DNA of 64,000 nt from positions 1-64,000 of the forward strand of contig DMXI01000271.1 in assembly GCA_003483885.1 (NCBI GenBank), given 5' to 3'. The number at the start of each line of letters is the position of its first letter. Position 1 is the first letter of the stretch. The notes under the pieces were generated by a model. It saw only the letters and a program-made list of their open reading frames with translations, did not search any database and was not told where the DNA came from. Of this stretch, positions 34,986-43,710 are shown piece after piece. Position numbers and translations under genes: made by a program. Source of the stretch: Microscillaceae bacterium. Lineage in GTDB: Bacteria > Bacteroidota > Bacteroidia > Cytophagales > Microscillaceae.

Positions 34986-36830
34986 ATGACCAAAAAACCA
35001 AGAAGCCGCGGACGACGCATTAGACGATTTGTAGGGCGTACCTTTCTGGTACTTTTACTGGCAGGAGTTATTTTTTTGGTAAACCTGATCTGGTTTAAGC
35101 CCTTTTTTTTGAACCATTATTACGACAAAGTCTTTGTTAAATTTGCTTTGGGTAGCCCCGAAACTATTTCTACCCTGGGTTTACCCATTCCTCAATGGCT
35201 GTATCATTATAATGACGATTTTGATGATATATCGGACAAAGCACTCCAGCAACAGCGGGCCAATATGCGCCAGTACCTAAAAACCCTCAAAAGCTACAGT
35301 CGCTCACGGCAAAGTGAGTCACAACTACTCAGTACCGATATTATGGCGTGGTTTCTGGATAATCAGGTCAGGGGAGAAAAATTTGCCTACCATGACTATC
35401 CTGTCAACCAAATGGGAGGTATTCAAAGTGGTTTGCCTTCTTTTATGGAAAGCTCCCACCGTATCACAAGTATAAGTGATGCTAAGGATTATAATACTCG
35501 CTTGTCTAAATTTCCCCTAAAATTTGATCAATTGCTGGAAGGCCTTAAGATTAGAGAAAATAAAAAGGTCATCCCACCTCGTTTTGTGATTGATCGGGTT
35601 TTGAAAGAAATGAAGGGATTTGTGGCAACACCTGCCAAGGAAAATATCTTATATGTCAGTATTCAAAAGAAGTTGAATAAACTGGCTGATATTGATGAAT
35701 CTGAGAAGACAACCTTGCTTCAGTTAGCGGAGAAACAAATCCAAAAGGCTGTATATCCGGCTTATCAAACGTTGATTGATTATTTTACCCAACTGCGTAA
35801 AAAGGCTACGACCGAAGATGGTGTGTGGAAACTGCCCAACGGCAAAGCTTACTACACCCATATGTTGCGCAATCATACTACTACCGATATTACCCCTGAA
35901 GAGGTATTTGATTTGGGCAAAAAAGAAGTGACCCGAATTACCGCAGAAATGAAACGTATTTTGGATAGTTTGGGGCACCGCGATAGTACCAAAACTCCCC
36001 AGGATTTTTTGCAGCAATTCAATAAAGAAAAACGCTTTTTGTTTTCTAACGATGACAAAGGCCGCCAACAAGCCATTGCTCAATACCAAAAACTAATTGA
36101 CCATATCAATCAAAATTTAGACAAAGTGTTTGACGTTCGCCCCAAAGCAGGAGTAACTGTGAAGCGCATTCCAAAATTCAAAGAAAAAACAGCACCTGGG
36201 GCATATTATGAAACACCTGCACTAGATGGAAGTCGACCAGGGGTGTTTTTTGCCAATCTAAGAGATATGAACGAAATCACGAAGTATGGCATGCCTACCT
36301 TGGCTTATCATGAGGCAGTACCTGGGCATCATTTTCAACTAGCAGTGCAAATGGAACTCAAGGGTTTGCCTTTTTTCCGAAAGGTCATACCATTTACCGC
36401 TTATGCCGAGGGTTGGGCGCTATATGCCGAAAGGCTGGCCAAAGAATATGGTTTCTATAAAAATGACCCTTATGGTGATTTGGGACGTTTACAGGCAGAA
36501 ATTTTTCGCGCAGTACGTTTAGTCGTAGATGCGGGCCTTCATTACAAAAAATGGACACGGGAGCAGGCCATCGAGTATATGGTAAAAAACACAGGTATGA
36601 ACCAAAGCGAAGTGGTTTCAGAAATAGAGCGATACATTGTGACTCCTGGGCAAGCGTGTGCTTACAAGGTAGGCCAACTCAAGATTTTGGCGCTGAGAAC
36701 TAAGGCCAAAAAAGCATTGGGCAACAAGTTTGACATTCGTGAATTTCATAATGTGATTTTGAAAAATGGGGCGGTGCCACTCACAATTCTGGAAAAACTA
36801 GTAGATCGTTACATCCAAAGAAAATCATAA
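34986..36830 (+). CDS. DUF885 family protein, putative membrane-anchored zinc metallopeptidase
   Basis: The 614-residue protein has a very basic N-terminus (KKPRSRGRRIRRFVGR) and one transmembrane segment (TFLVLLLAGVIFLVNLIWF), then a large domain of the DUF885 type. The probable zinc site is YHEAVPGHHFQ (HExxPGHH), with a downstream glutamate in TAYAEGWALYAERLA. The C-terminus has TPGQACAYKVGQLKI, also typical. DUF885 proteins are often annotated as peptidases, but few have been tested. The catalytic part should lie outside the cytoplasm. Transcription ends at the terminator at 36855. Confidence 0.88.
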   Translation: MTKKPRSRGRRIRRFVGRTFLVLLLAGVIFLVNLIWFKPFFLNHYYDKVFVKFALGSPETISTLGLPIPQWLYHYNDDFDDISDKALQQQRANMRQYLKTLKSYSRSRQSESQLLSTDIMAWFLDNQVRGEKFAYHDYPVNQMGGIQSGLPSFMESSHRITSISDAKDYNTRLSKFPLKFDQLLEGLKIRENKKVIPPRFVIDRVLKEMKGFVATPAKENILYVSIQKKLNKLADIDESEKTTLLQLAEKQIQKAVYPAYQTLIDYFTQLRKKATTEDGVWKLPNGKAYYTHMLRNHTTTDITPEEVFDLGKKEVTRITAEMKRILDSLGHRDSTKTPQDFLQQFNKEKRFLFSNDDKGRQQAIAQYQKLIDHINQNLDKVFDVRPKAGVTVKRIPKFKEKTAPGAYYETPALDGSRPGVFFANLRDMNEITKYGMPTLAYHEAVPGHHFQLAVQMELKGLPFFRKVIPFTAYAEGWALYAERLAKEYGFYKNDPYGDLGRLQAEIFRAVRLVVDAGLHYKKWTREQAIEYMVKNTGMNQSEVVSEIERYIVTPGQACAYKVGQLKILALRTKAKKALGNKFDIREFHNVILKNGAVPLTILEKLVDRYIQRKS

Positions 36831-36854
36831 ATTTTAAGGGGAGTACGCCCAAGG

Positions 36855-36886
36855 CCCTGCTTGTTTTCGAACAAGTGGGGGTTTTT
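36855..36886 (+). terminator. Intrinsic terminator of the DUF885 gene
   Basis: The stem CCC-T-GCTTGTT, with loop TTCG and AACAAG-T-GGG, is followed by GGTTTTT. It lies 25 nt after the stop codon. Confidence 0.75.
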
Positions 36887-37061
36887 ACTAAGGAGGTGGT
36901 CCATTGTTACAAAATTACCTGAATAATTATTCATAAATAACGAAAAAATTACACAACATTTGAAAATACCTATCGCCTGCATAAATTTACATTGCCTTTT
37001 CAAAAGCTTGATATTAGAAAACCACAATACCCTCAAACAATCATTCTTTACGATGTAGAGA

Positions 37062-37388
37062 ATGATTATCATTCGGATAAAAAACATAAATACTATGCTT
37101 GTTCAAAAGTTACCTGAAATGGAGAGTATTAACTCTGATTTTATTAAAACGGAAATTAAAAGGCTAAAAAGAATAGGTATCAAAGTAACACGTGAAAGTA
37201 TTGCCGAGGCCATTGGAGTGCCTTACACTACTTTTGCTAATCATTTACGTGAGCCACGTTCCTTTGCCATTCCGCCCTATGCGTTGGTGGCGGCTTTTCA
37301 TTACCTGTGTTACATCGAGAAACAGTACGAATTAGAGATGCTGCGGAGTAGGATCGACAAGGTAAAAGAAAGCATTAAGCATATTTAA
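37062..37388 (+). CDS. Small protein with HTH-like segment, unknown function
   Basis: The 108-residue basic protein contains KRIGIKVTRESIAEAIGVPY followed by TTFANHLREPR, which has the spacing of a helix-turn-helix (an Ala-Glu-Ala-Ile-Gly turn followed by a Thr-rich recognition helix). The C-terminal 40 residues are helical (YALVAAFHYLCYIEKQYELE). A second ATG at 37095 (MLVQKLPEMES) may be the true start, because the first 11 residues (MIIIRIKNINT) look non-coding. It could be a small DNA-binding regulator; no target is evident. It stands alone between two long non-coding stretches. Confidence 0.6.
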   Translation: MIIIRIKNINTMLVQKLPEMESINSDFIKTEIKRLKRIGIKVTRESIAEAIGVPYTTFANHLREPRSFAIPPYALVAAFHYLCYIEKQYELEMLRSRIDKVKESIKHI

Positions 37389-37721
37389 TATAAAATGCTC
37401 AACACCAAATAATGAACAAAGAATGCCCAAATACTTATCCTTCTTTTGGGGCGTTCAAAAATATTTGACACCCCTCAGAGGGGCAAATGTAGCCAGCACT
37501 GCTTCAAAACCTCTTGAAAAGCAGCGAAACTTACCTGCTAAAAAGTGATGATGTGATTCCCATTGAATGGGTTTATTTTCCTGCAACTTTAGATTTGTAC
37601 AACTTTTGATTAACTTAAATTCTGAAGTCAAAATGACTTTGGGGTTTATGTATTTAGGGCTATACCTTTTGAGTGGACGAATGTTTGTCTGACATCAGAC
37701 TCAAGTTTTTAAGAAGGATCA
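37389..37721. other. Non-coding stretch before the SpoIIE-type phosphatase
   Basis: This stretch holds no gene. Small hairpins CCCCT-CAG-AGGGG (near 37475) and CCCAT-TGA-ATGGG (37559-37571, followed by TTTATTTT) are visible. A promoter-like pair TTTG (37638-37641) and TACCTTTTG (37663-37671, one T longer than the consensus) lies about 50 nt before the next start. Confidence 0.45.
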
Positions 37722-39557
37722 ATGTTGTTAATTAGAATTCTAGCAGGAGTAATTGTCATCAGTTTTTTGGGATTAGGGAAGTTACAGGCACAGTCATCGG
37801 TGGCTATCCTGGAAACAATGGTGCAAAAAATGCCTGACAAACCTGCCAAGGTAGATAGTTTGAATCGCTTAGCCACGTTATTAAGCTCTAAAAACTCCTC
37901 CAAGGCATTGGCATATGCCAGGGAAGCCGAAAAATTATCGGAGCAAATCCACTACACCAAAGGGCTCGCCAAGGCTTTTGCCAACCAAGGGCAAATTTAT
38001 GTAAACATTGGCAATGAGAAAGACGACCAACTGCCTGACTACGAAAAAGCCGCTAAAATCTACCGAAAAGCATTCAATTTTTACAAAGCTCTCAACGACA
38101 AAGGGCTCATTTCCCGCAACGAAGTACTGAGTTTTCTGGAAGGAGGGGTGATTACGGTATACCAAGACTTGGCAGATATATACTATTCTGAGAAAAAAGA
38201 TTTTAAACAAGCGGCCGCTTACTACCGGGTTTTGTCTATCAAGTTTGAAGAATATGCGGTATACGTACGCGACTTAGGGTTAAATAGTGCGATGGAGGAA
38301 CTCAAAGCCGAAAAACTCAAAGAAGAGCTCTTGAAAAAAGACTTGGAGAAAAGAAATCTAGAGGTGAAAAAACGAAAGCTGGAAAGAGATAAAGCACGCC
38401 AGGAAAGCAAGCTAAGGGCTGCTGAATCGAAACAAAAAAGCATTTTACTAATTGCATCTTTGGTGAGTATTGCGTTGATTTTGGTGCTGGCAATAGTATT
38501 ATTCAGGGATTCACGCAAGCAAAAAAACCTGAACAACCAATTGACTGAACAGAGAAATAAGCTTGAGATCAAAAACCAGGATATCGAAAAGAAAACCCGG
38601 GAAATATCACGCAATCGGGACGAAATCCAAGATAAGAATGATCAGATTACCGAAAGCATCAATTACGCTCAGCGAATTCAGGAGGCCATGTTACCTGCTT
38701 TTAATCGTATTCAGGCTTCTCTGCCACAATCGTTTGTATATTACAAGCCACGCGATATTGTAAGTGGTGATTTTTATTGGTTTGCAGAGGTACAGCCCTC
38801 TATCAACTCCTTGTTGGCAGCTATCAATGATGTGACTACCAAAGACTCTGAAGGTTCGCAAGAGGAGTTGCGCAGCCAGCTTACGGCTTTTACCGCAGAC
38901 TCTGCCCAAAATAAGCTTGAAACCACGAAAATTAGCCATCCCGAAATTATTATTGCGGCGATGGATTGTACGGGCCATGGAGTGCCAGGTGCTTTTATGA
39001 GTATGGTGGGGCATTCTATCCTAAACGAAATTGTTACTCAAAAGAACATCATTCGCCCAGATGAGATTTTGGCAGAACTCCACCAGAGCATTCGTTCTCA
39101 ATTGCGCCAAAAAGAAACCCAAAACCAGGATGGTATGGATGCTTGTATTTGCAAAATTAACCTGGAAGAAAAAACATTGGAATATGCTGGTGCTCACAAT
39201 CCGTTGTTTTATGTGGTAGACAACAAAATGCACACCATCAAAGGCGATCGCCAAGGAGTAGGGGGACTACATGAAGGAGTAGACCGCACCTATACTTTGC
39301 ATACTTTAGAGCTGAAAGAAGGCATGTCTTTTTACCTGTCTTCGGATGGCTATCGCGATCAATTGGGTGGTCCCAAAGACAAGAAGTTTATGAGTAAAAG
39401 TTTCAAGCAATTGTTGCTGGACATCTCAAGCAAAACAATGGAAGAGCAAACCCAAATTTTGGACGAAAAACTCAAGGAGTGGATGGATTACCCTTGCAAG
39501 TATGATCCTGTACGAGAACAAACCGATGACATCTTAATTATTGGATTTAGGGTTTAA
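37722..39557 (+). CDS. TPR / coiled-coil membrane protein with SpoIIE-type PP2C phosphatase domain
   Basis: The 611-residue protein has an N-terminal hydrophobic signal (LLIRILAGVIVISFLGLG), TPR-like repeats (about 30-190), a charged coiled coil (EELKAEKLKEELLKKDLEKR), a transmembrane helix near 240-260 and a second coiled coil. The C-terminal PP2C/SpoIIE domain has SGDFYWFAEV, AAMDCTGHGVPGAFMSMVGH, DGMDACICKINLEE, YAGAHNPLFYV and LSSDGYRDQLGG, including the metal-binding Asp residues. By family it dephosphorylates Ser/Thr, often on anti-sigma-antagonist or STAS proteins. The STAS-like proteins elsewhere in the window are possible partners (inference). AAGAAGGATCA before the ATG looks like a real ribosome site. 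Confidence 0.92.
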   Translation: MLLIRILAGVIVISFLGLGKLQAQSSVAILETMVQKMPDKPAKVDSLNRLATLLSSKNSSKALAYAREAEKLSEQIHYTKGLAKAFANQGQIYVNIGNEKDDQLPDYEKAAKIYRKAFNFYKALNDKGLISRNEVLSFLEGGVITVYQDLADIYYSEKKDFKQAAAYYRVLSIKFEEYAVYVRDLGLNSAMEELKAEKLKEELLKKDLEKRNLEVKKRKLERDKARQESKLRAAESKQKSILLIASLVSIALILVLAIVLFRDSRKQKNLNNQLTEQRNKLEIKNQDIEKKTREISRNRDEIQDKNDQITESINYAQRIQEAMLPAFNRIQASLPQSFVYYKPRDIVSGDFYWFAEVQPSINSLLAAINDVTTKDSEGSQEELRSQLTAFTADSAQNKLETTKISHPEIIIAAMDCTGHGVPGAFMSMVGHSILNEIVTQKNIIRPDEILAELHQSIRSQLRQKETQNQDGMDACICKINLEEKTLEYAGAHNPLFYVVDNKMHTIKGDRQGVGGLHEGVDRTYTLHTLELKEGMSFYLSSDGYRDQLGGPKDKKFMSKSFKQLLLDISSKTMEEQTQILDEKLKEWMDYPCKYDPVREQTDDILIIGFRV

Positions 39558-39580
39558 AATGCTACTTAACGTTGATTTAT

Positions 39581-40417
39581 TTATTTGCCTGCTTCCAGTG
39601 CATGAAACCCGGTTCTTATTAAAAGCATTAATTCATGAAGGGGCACATCTTTATACCGATGTTTGTCAAAAGCGCTGTTTTTAAACTTGAGAGTATGGCG
39701 AAGTTTTAATATGTATTTATCAGGTTTTTCTTTGTATTTCTCTTTGTAGCCATGGGATAGCCTAAGGACATGAATCATTTTGTGGTGTTTTTTAGGATAG
39801 TTCATCTGTAAGTTCATAACGACTCTTCTTTTACTTTTGGTTTTGTGGATATGTTTGTGATGGCCTTTATAACGATTGATTATTCGGATATTTATCCAAA
39901 AATTAACCCCATTTTGCAGCTTGCCTGAAACCTGCAACAAATTCCATTGATAAACACCTCTTACCGTGTAATGGTCATCATTCAACTGGTGACGCAGGTC
40001 AGCTTTTAAGCCAAGTGGGGCATCTTCAGGCATTTCTTCATGCAACGCCAATACCAGGGGCACCAACACTGTACGAAAATAATCGGCTAAATAGGCGTTG
40101 CGAATGCGATGATCTAACGCAGCCACCAGAAACATAGAGAGCACTATACAGACTATCCCTATGAATAGGAATAGGCCGTTATCTATGTTGTATATGATGA
40201 TGACTGACATGGCAACAAAACCTAAAATCGCAAACAGAATACTGTATTGTGCTTGTTGTATCCACCAATCAAACCTTTTTCTTTTTTTCTTGTCATAGCG
40301 TATTAGGTTTTCGAAAAATGCTAACCATTCAGTAGTAGTTTTAATGCCGTTAACGCGTTTTGATTGCATCATTCGCATTTGTTGCTGGGTTAAGCGGCTA
40401 GAAGAGGAGGTTTTCAT
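39581..40417 (-). CDS. Membrane protein, divergent member of the neighbouring family, without HhH domain
   Basis: The 278-residue protein has two transmembrane helices (SILFAILGFVAMSVIIIYN; GLFLFIGIVCIVLSMFLVAA) and a basic C-terminal half. It resembles the four plus-strand proteins that follow: LVLALHEEMPEDAPLGLKAD corresponds to their LLLILTDEIRPGSQVKLD, MNLQMNYPKKHHKM to TTLKLAFPQKRYRM, and LHELMLLIRTGFHALEAG to FKQFVQLVVEGGYNRL. It lacks the N-terminal KxLxG region and the C-terminal helix-hairpin-helix domain. Function unknown. It points towards the SpoIIE-type gene and is convergent with it (24 nt apart). Confidence 0.7.
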   Translation of the reverse strand: MKTSSSSRLTQQQMRMMQSKRVNGIKTTTEWLAFFENLIRYDKKKRKRFDWWIQQAQYSILFAILGFVAMSVIIIYNIDNGLFLFIGIVCIVLSMFLVAALDHRIRNAYLADYFRTVLVPLVLALHEEMPEDAPLGLKADLRHQLNDDHYTVRGVYQWNLLQVSGKLQNGVNFWINIRIINRYKGHHKHIHKTKSKRRVVMNLQMNYPKKHHKMIHVLRLSHGYKEKYKEKPDKYILKLRHTLKFKNSAFDKHRYKDVPLHELMLLIRTGFHALEAGK

Positions 40418-40669
40418 GAGTTTGATGTCTTATTCATTGAATATTCGAATCTTACAAAAAAACAAAAAATGTTTAAAGGATTTTGAAAATTTCATGCATT
40501 TTTCCTGAGTGGTTTATCAACCTGATATTTTACAGAACTCCAAAAATGTGATTCTAAGCACCTTGATACCAACAAAGCGATCCATTAAGAGGAAAAATTG
40601 ACGATATACCCACTGTTGGATTTAGGGCCTGAAATGTGTAATTTGTAAGGCATCAGTACCTCAAAGCCC
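40418..40669. other. Non-coding stretch
   Basis: I see no gene or strong structure in these 250 bases, which separate the divergent family members. Promoters for both directions are expected here or in the adjacent repeat, but no full consensus was found. Confidence 0.4.
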
Positions 40670-40770
40670 ATACTACTAGATATTTTTCGTTTGTGGAGAC
40701 ACAAACGAAGGCAATCGTGCCGTTGGCTGTGTCCTCACGGCCAACTTTAGCCAAAATGCCTGGTAGTATA
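40670..40770. repeat. 101-bp inverted-repeat element (type A), full copy
   Basis: The ends ATACTACTAGATATTTTTCG and TTTAGCCAAAATGCCTGGTA are imperfect inverted repeats. Inside are two hairpins, CGTTTGTG-GAGA-CACAAACG and GTTGGC-(12)-GCCAAC. Other copies lie at 45153 (truncated), 46834 (degraded) and 58543 (full, opposite orientation). The size, terminal inverted repeats and multiple copies fit a small non-autonomous mobile element. Confidence 0.7.
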
Positions 40771-40788
40771 CTCAAAGCCTTATTTTAA

Positions 40789-42459
40789 ATGCCTACTACA
40801 AATCATCAAGCCAAGCTCAAAGAAGCTTATCAAAAATTATCTCCTCGTATTCGTGAAATTGTGGATCAAGGAAGATTCACAGGATCATTCAAGCCTGACG
40901 AAATCATTGATATTTTACTGGAACTTCGCGACTATGGAGAGAAGGTGAAACCCAAAAAAAATGAGTTGAAAATCGACATAAAAAGGAGTGGTGAGGATCG
41001 TACCCGACGTATTTTAGTAGTAGTGATTATAGCCGTGACCATGCTTGGGTTGATCTCCCTCATCTTTGACGGTGTGGGGTGGTACATTCTAATGATGATA
41101 CTCGTGGGTGCATTGGGCGCGTTGGTATGGTTTGTCATCAAATGGTTGCGATCTTTTGCTGGTAAGCTACCTCATATTCAATGGCAAAGCTTGTCATTTG
41201 CATTGCATTTAGTGGCCTTGCTCAAAGATGAAATTCGACCTGGACAACCACTTGATATTACGCTCGATTTAGGAACGCCTATCCAACGAAGATACTATGT
41301 CAAAACCCATAAAAATTACCTGTTTTTGGGGCATCGCTTGGTGATTAGGGGCTTTTGGTTGTTGGTATTAGCAAGCCTGGCTTGGGTGAGTTTTGCGATA
41401 TTGAGCAACAATAGTACAATACCGAGTGTGATGATTGCTTTTTTGTTTCCATTGATACCTGTAATCCTCATGGTTTATTTGATAGTACTCGCAATTGCGG
41501 CAGCGGCATTGGGCAAAACCAATAAAATCAAAACCCGGCTGTATCGTAGCCCACAATTGTTGGTGAAGGCCACTTTGGCGGATGGCACGCTGTTTCAAAC
41601 CGAAGTAGCAAGCTTACTGGCCCTACGTAGGGTACATAAGAAAAAATTTAAACTCAAAAATTTTCAGGTGACCAAAGTAAAAAGGAAGCACAAGGTAAAG
41701 ACCCTGACTACGCTTAAGCTAGCTTTTCCTTTGAAAAAATATCGAATGACTGAGGGCAGTTTTAAAGAAAACTTTGACCGGAACTGGCGGATCAGAAACC
41801 GCAAAGTGGATAAAGTAAAGCTCAAATCGGGCGATAAACGAAAAACGGTGGTGTATCAAGATGCCCAAACTGGCCAAGGCGAAGGGTATCAAAACATTGC
41901 CTATCCTTCGCCTAACTTTCAACGCTTTTTGGAATTGGTAACCCGAAGTGGATTTCAGGCTTTGGAACGTTCTATTGGCCAAAAAACACCTGTTGATAAG
42001 GCAAAAAATAGGGATGAATCCAAAGCTCAGGCAGGTGATGACTTAACAAAAATTGAAGGAATTATTAAACCGATACAAGAAAGGTTGTATCAACTGGACA
42101 TTGCCACTTATCGGCAATTAGCCGATTTAGACAGAGGAGGTTTCGAGGACTTAGCTCAAGAGTTGGGGGTGGCTGCCTGGCAATTGGAAGAATGGCAAGA
42201 AGCTGCCTGGAAAATTGACAATGAGTCGTTGCAATCACCTGGAAACCAAAGTGATAACTTAACCAAAATCAAAGGTATTGGTCAATCAACGGCGGATAAA
42301 CTGAATGCTTGGGGGGTATTTAGCTATCAACAAATGGCCAACCTAAGCAAGGATGACTTTGAAGACATATTACAAAGAATAAATGTGTCCCTCAATAAAG
42401 CCGAGGATTGGCAGGCTCAGGCTCGCACACTTGTAAACAAGCAAGCAAATCAACAATAA
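40789..42459 (+). CDS. Multi-pass membrane protein with two C-terminal helix-hairpin-helix domains (family member 1)
   Basis: The 556-residue protein has an N-terminal helical region with FTGSFKPDEIIDILLELRDY, two transmembrane helices (about 80-115) and the conserved KDEIRPGQPLDITLDLG. A second membrane pair (about 185-245) precedes a basic, beta-rich cytosolic region (VKTLTTLKLAFPLKKYRMTE, VKLKSGDKRKTVVYQDAQTG). Two tandem HhH-like domains follow: DDLTKIEGIIKPIQERLYQL (degenerate) and DNLTKIKGIGQSTADKLNAW. Such HhH domains usually bind nucleic acid or mediate protein contacts. The family is unfamiliar to me. It is the first gene of a plus-strand array; the next starts 21 nt later. Confidence 0.75.
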   Translation: MPTTNHQAKLKEAYQKLSPRIREIVDQGRFTGSFKPDEIIDILLELRDYGEKVKPKKNELKIDIKRSGEDRTRRILVVVIIAVTMLGLISLIFDGVGWYILMMILVGALGALVWFVIKWLRSFAGKLPHIQWQSLSFALHLVALLKDEIRPGQPLDITLDLGTPIQRRYYVKTHKNYLFLGHRLVIRGFWLLVLASLAWVSFAILSNNSTIPSVMIAFLFPLIPVILMVYLIVLAIAAAALGKTNKIKTRLYRSPQLLVKATLADGTLFQTEVASLLALRRVHKKKFKLKNFQVTKVKRKHKVKTLTTLKLAFPLKKYRMTEGSFKENFDRNWRIRNRKVDKVKLKSGDKRKTVVYQDAQTGQGEGYQNIAYPSPNFQRFLELVTRSGFQALERSIGQKTPVDKAKNRDESKAQAGDDLTKIEGIIKPIQERLYQLDIATYRQLADLDRGGFEDLAQELGVAAWQLEEWQEAAWKIDNESLQSPGNQSDNLTKIKGIGQSTADKLNAWGVFSYQQMANLSKDDFEDILQRINVSLNKAEDWQAQARTLVNKQANQQ

Positions 42460-42480
42460 ATATCATAAGGCAAGTGATTT

Positions 42481-43647
42481 ATGCATAAGAAGGATTTATC
42501 GCCACTGGTGCTGGACTTGATTAATAGCAAAACCGTTGAAGGTGAATTTACGCCCAAGGCATTATTACAAGCATTAACAAATGCGTATACCTACGTTCTG
42601 GAAACAAGGATAAAGACGCATTTTCAAATGTACTTGATGGAGTTTTTGATCAAACTGGTGGTGGTGTTGGAAGAAGAAATTAAGCCAGGAAGCCAGTTAA
42701 AAGTACAATTGCAGGTGAGAGAGGTGAAGTTGCGTGACTTCCCCAAGAAGATTTATAAAAATTATCAAAGACTGACTTATCGGATAATCATCAGAAGTGG
42801 TTGGTTGTTTAATTTGGTACTGGCCATTTTTGTTATCATCAGCTATAGCAATGCTCTGGGAAACCCTTTTGTTCAATTTTTATTATATATAGGAGTCCCG
42901 TTTTATCTATTTTTTGGGCATATGATCTTGATGTTTGTGGCTGAGCGTTATTTTGGCGAGGTAGATCCCAAAATAAAGATCTATAGCTGGCAAGCACCCC
43001 GAGTATGGATACAGGCCCAACTGGCCGATGGAACTCAATTTGAACTACAGATAAGTCATTGGTTTATCCACAAAAAAATCATCGGCTATAGGTTTCATAA
43101 GAGCCCACTTCATTCTACCCGCACTAAGCGTAAACGCAAGGCCAAGACAGTGACCACGCTCAAATTAGCGTTTCCCAAAAAAGTATACCCTATGAGTGCA
43201 GAAGCGTTTACTCAAAAATTTAAGCATCACGTGAAGTTAGACTCAAAAAAAGTGAATAAGATAAAGCTCAAGCCGGGTGAAAAAAGAAATACAGTGATTT
43301 ATCGGGATGTGCAAAGCGAAGGCGGAAAAAAGGCTCCTAAGGTAGATTTGGATCGGGTGATTCAACTAATCACGATGGGAGGCTATAAACGCTTGAGGCA
43401 AACATTGCCTGAGGAGTATTTGTGGGATGAATTGACTCGGATAGAGGCCATCAATCAGGAAGTTGCCACTATCCTCAATAATATTGGGGTTTTTACTTTT
43501 GAGCAATTAATGGGTTTAACCGAAAAAGAGGTATATAATAAAGTGGATGCCCTAAGGCCTCGCCCTTATAAATACAATCACCAGTATTTTTATGATAATC
43601 TTGAAACTTGGCAGGCTCAGGCTCGAGCGTTGATGAAAAAAGAGTAA
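42481..43647 (+). CDS. Multi-pass membrane protein with degenerate HhH domain (family member 2)
   Basis: This shorter, 388-residue relative starts with HKKDLSPLVLDLINSKTVEG and EFTPKALLQALTNAY, matching the N-terminal block of the other members. The first membrane pair is missing; the conserved block VVLEEEIKPGSQLKVQLQV comes early. The second membrane pair (RSGWLFNLVLAIFVIISY, then FVQFLLYIGVPFYLFFGHMI), AQLADGTQFELQISHWFIHK and KTVTTLKLAFPKKVYPMS are kept. The C-terminal HhH-like domain (DELTRIEAINQEVATILNNI) has lost the Gly-Ile-Gly hairpin. Function unknown. It follows member 1 by 21 nt, so they are probably one transcript. Confidence 0.72.
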   Translation: MHKKDLSPLVLDLINSKTVEGEFTPKALLQALTNAYTYVLETRIKTHFQMYLMEFLIKLVVVLEEEIKPGSQLKVQLQVREVKLRDFPKKIYKNYQRLTYRIIIRSGWLFNLVLAIFVIISYSNALGNPFVQFLLYIGVPFYLFFGHMILMFVAERYFGEVDPKIKIYSWQAPRVWIQAQLADGTQFELQISHWFIHKKIIGYRFHKSPLHSTRTKRKRKAKTVTTLKLAFPKKVYPMSAEAFTQKFKHHVKLDSKKVNKIKLKPGEKRNTVIYRDVQSEGGKKAPKVDLDRVIQLITMGGYKRLRQTLPEEYLWDELTRIEAINQEVATILNNIGVFTFEQLMGLTEKEVYNKVDALRPRPYKYNHQYFYDNLETWQAQARALMKKE

Positions 43648-43710
43648 TGCACGCTATGTTGGTAAACTATTTGGTGCTATAATTAAACAACCTAACCAAA
43701 GGATAAGCTC

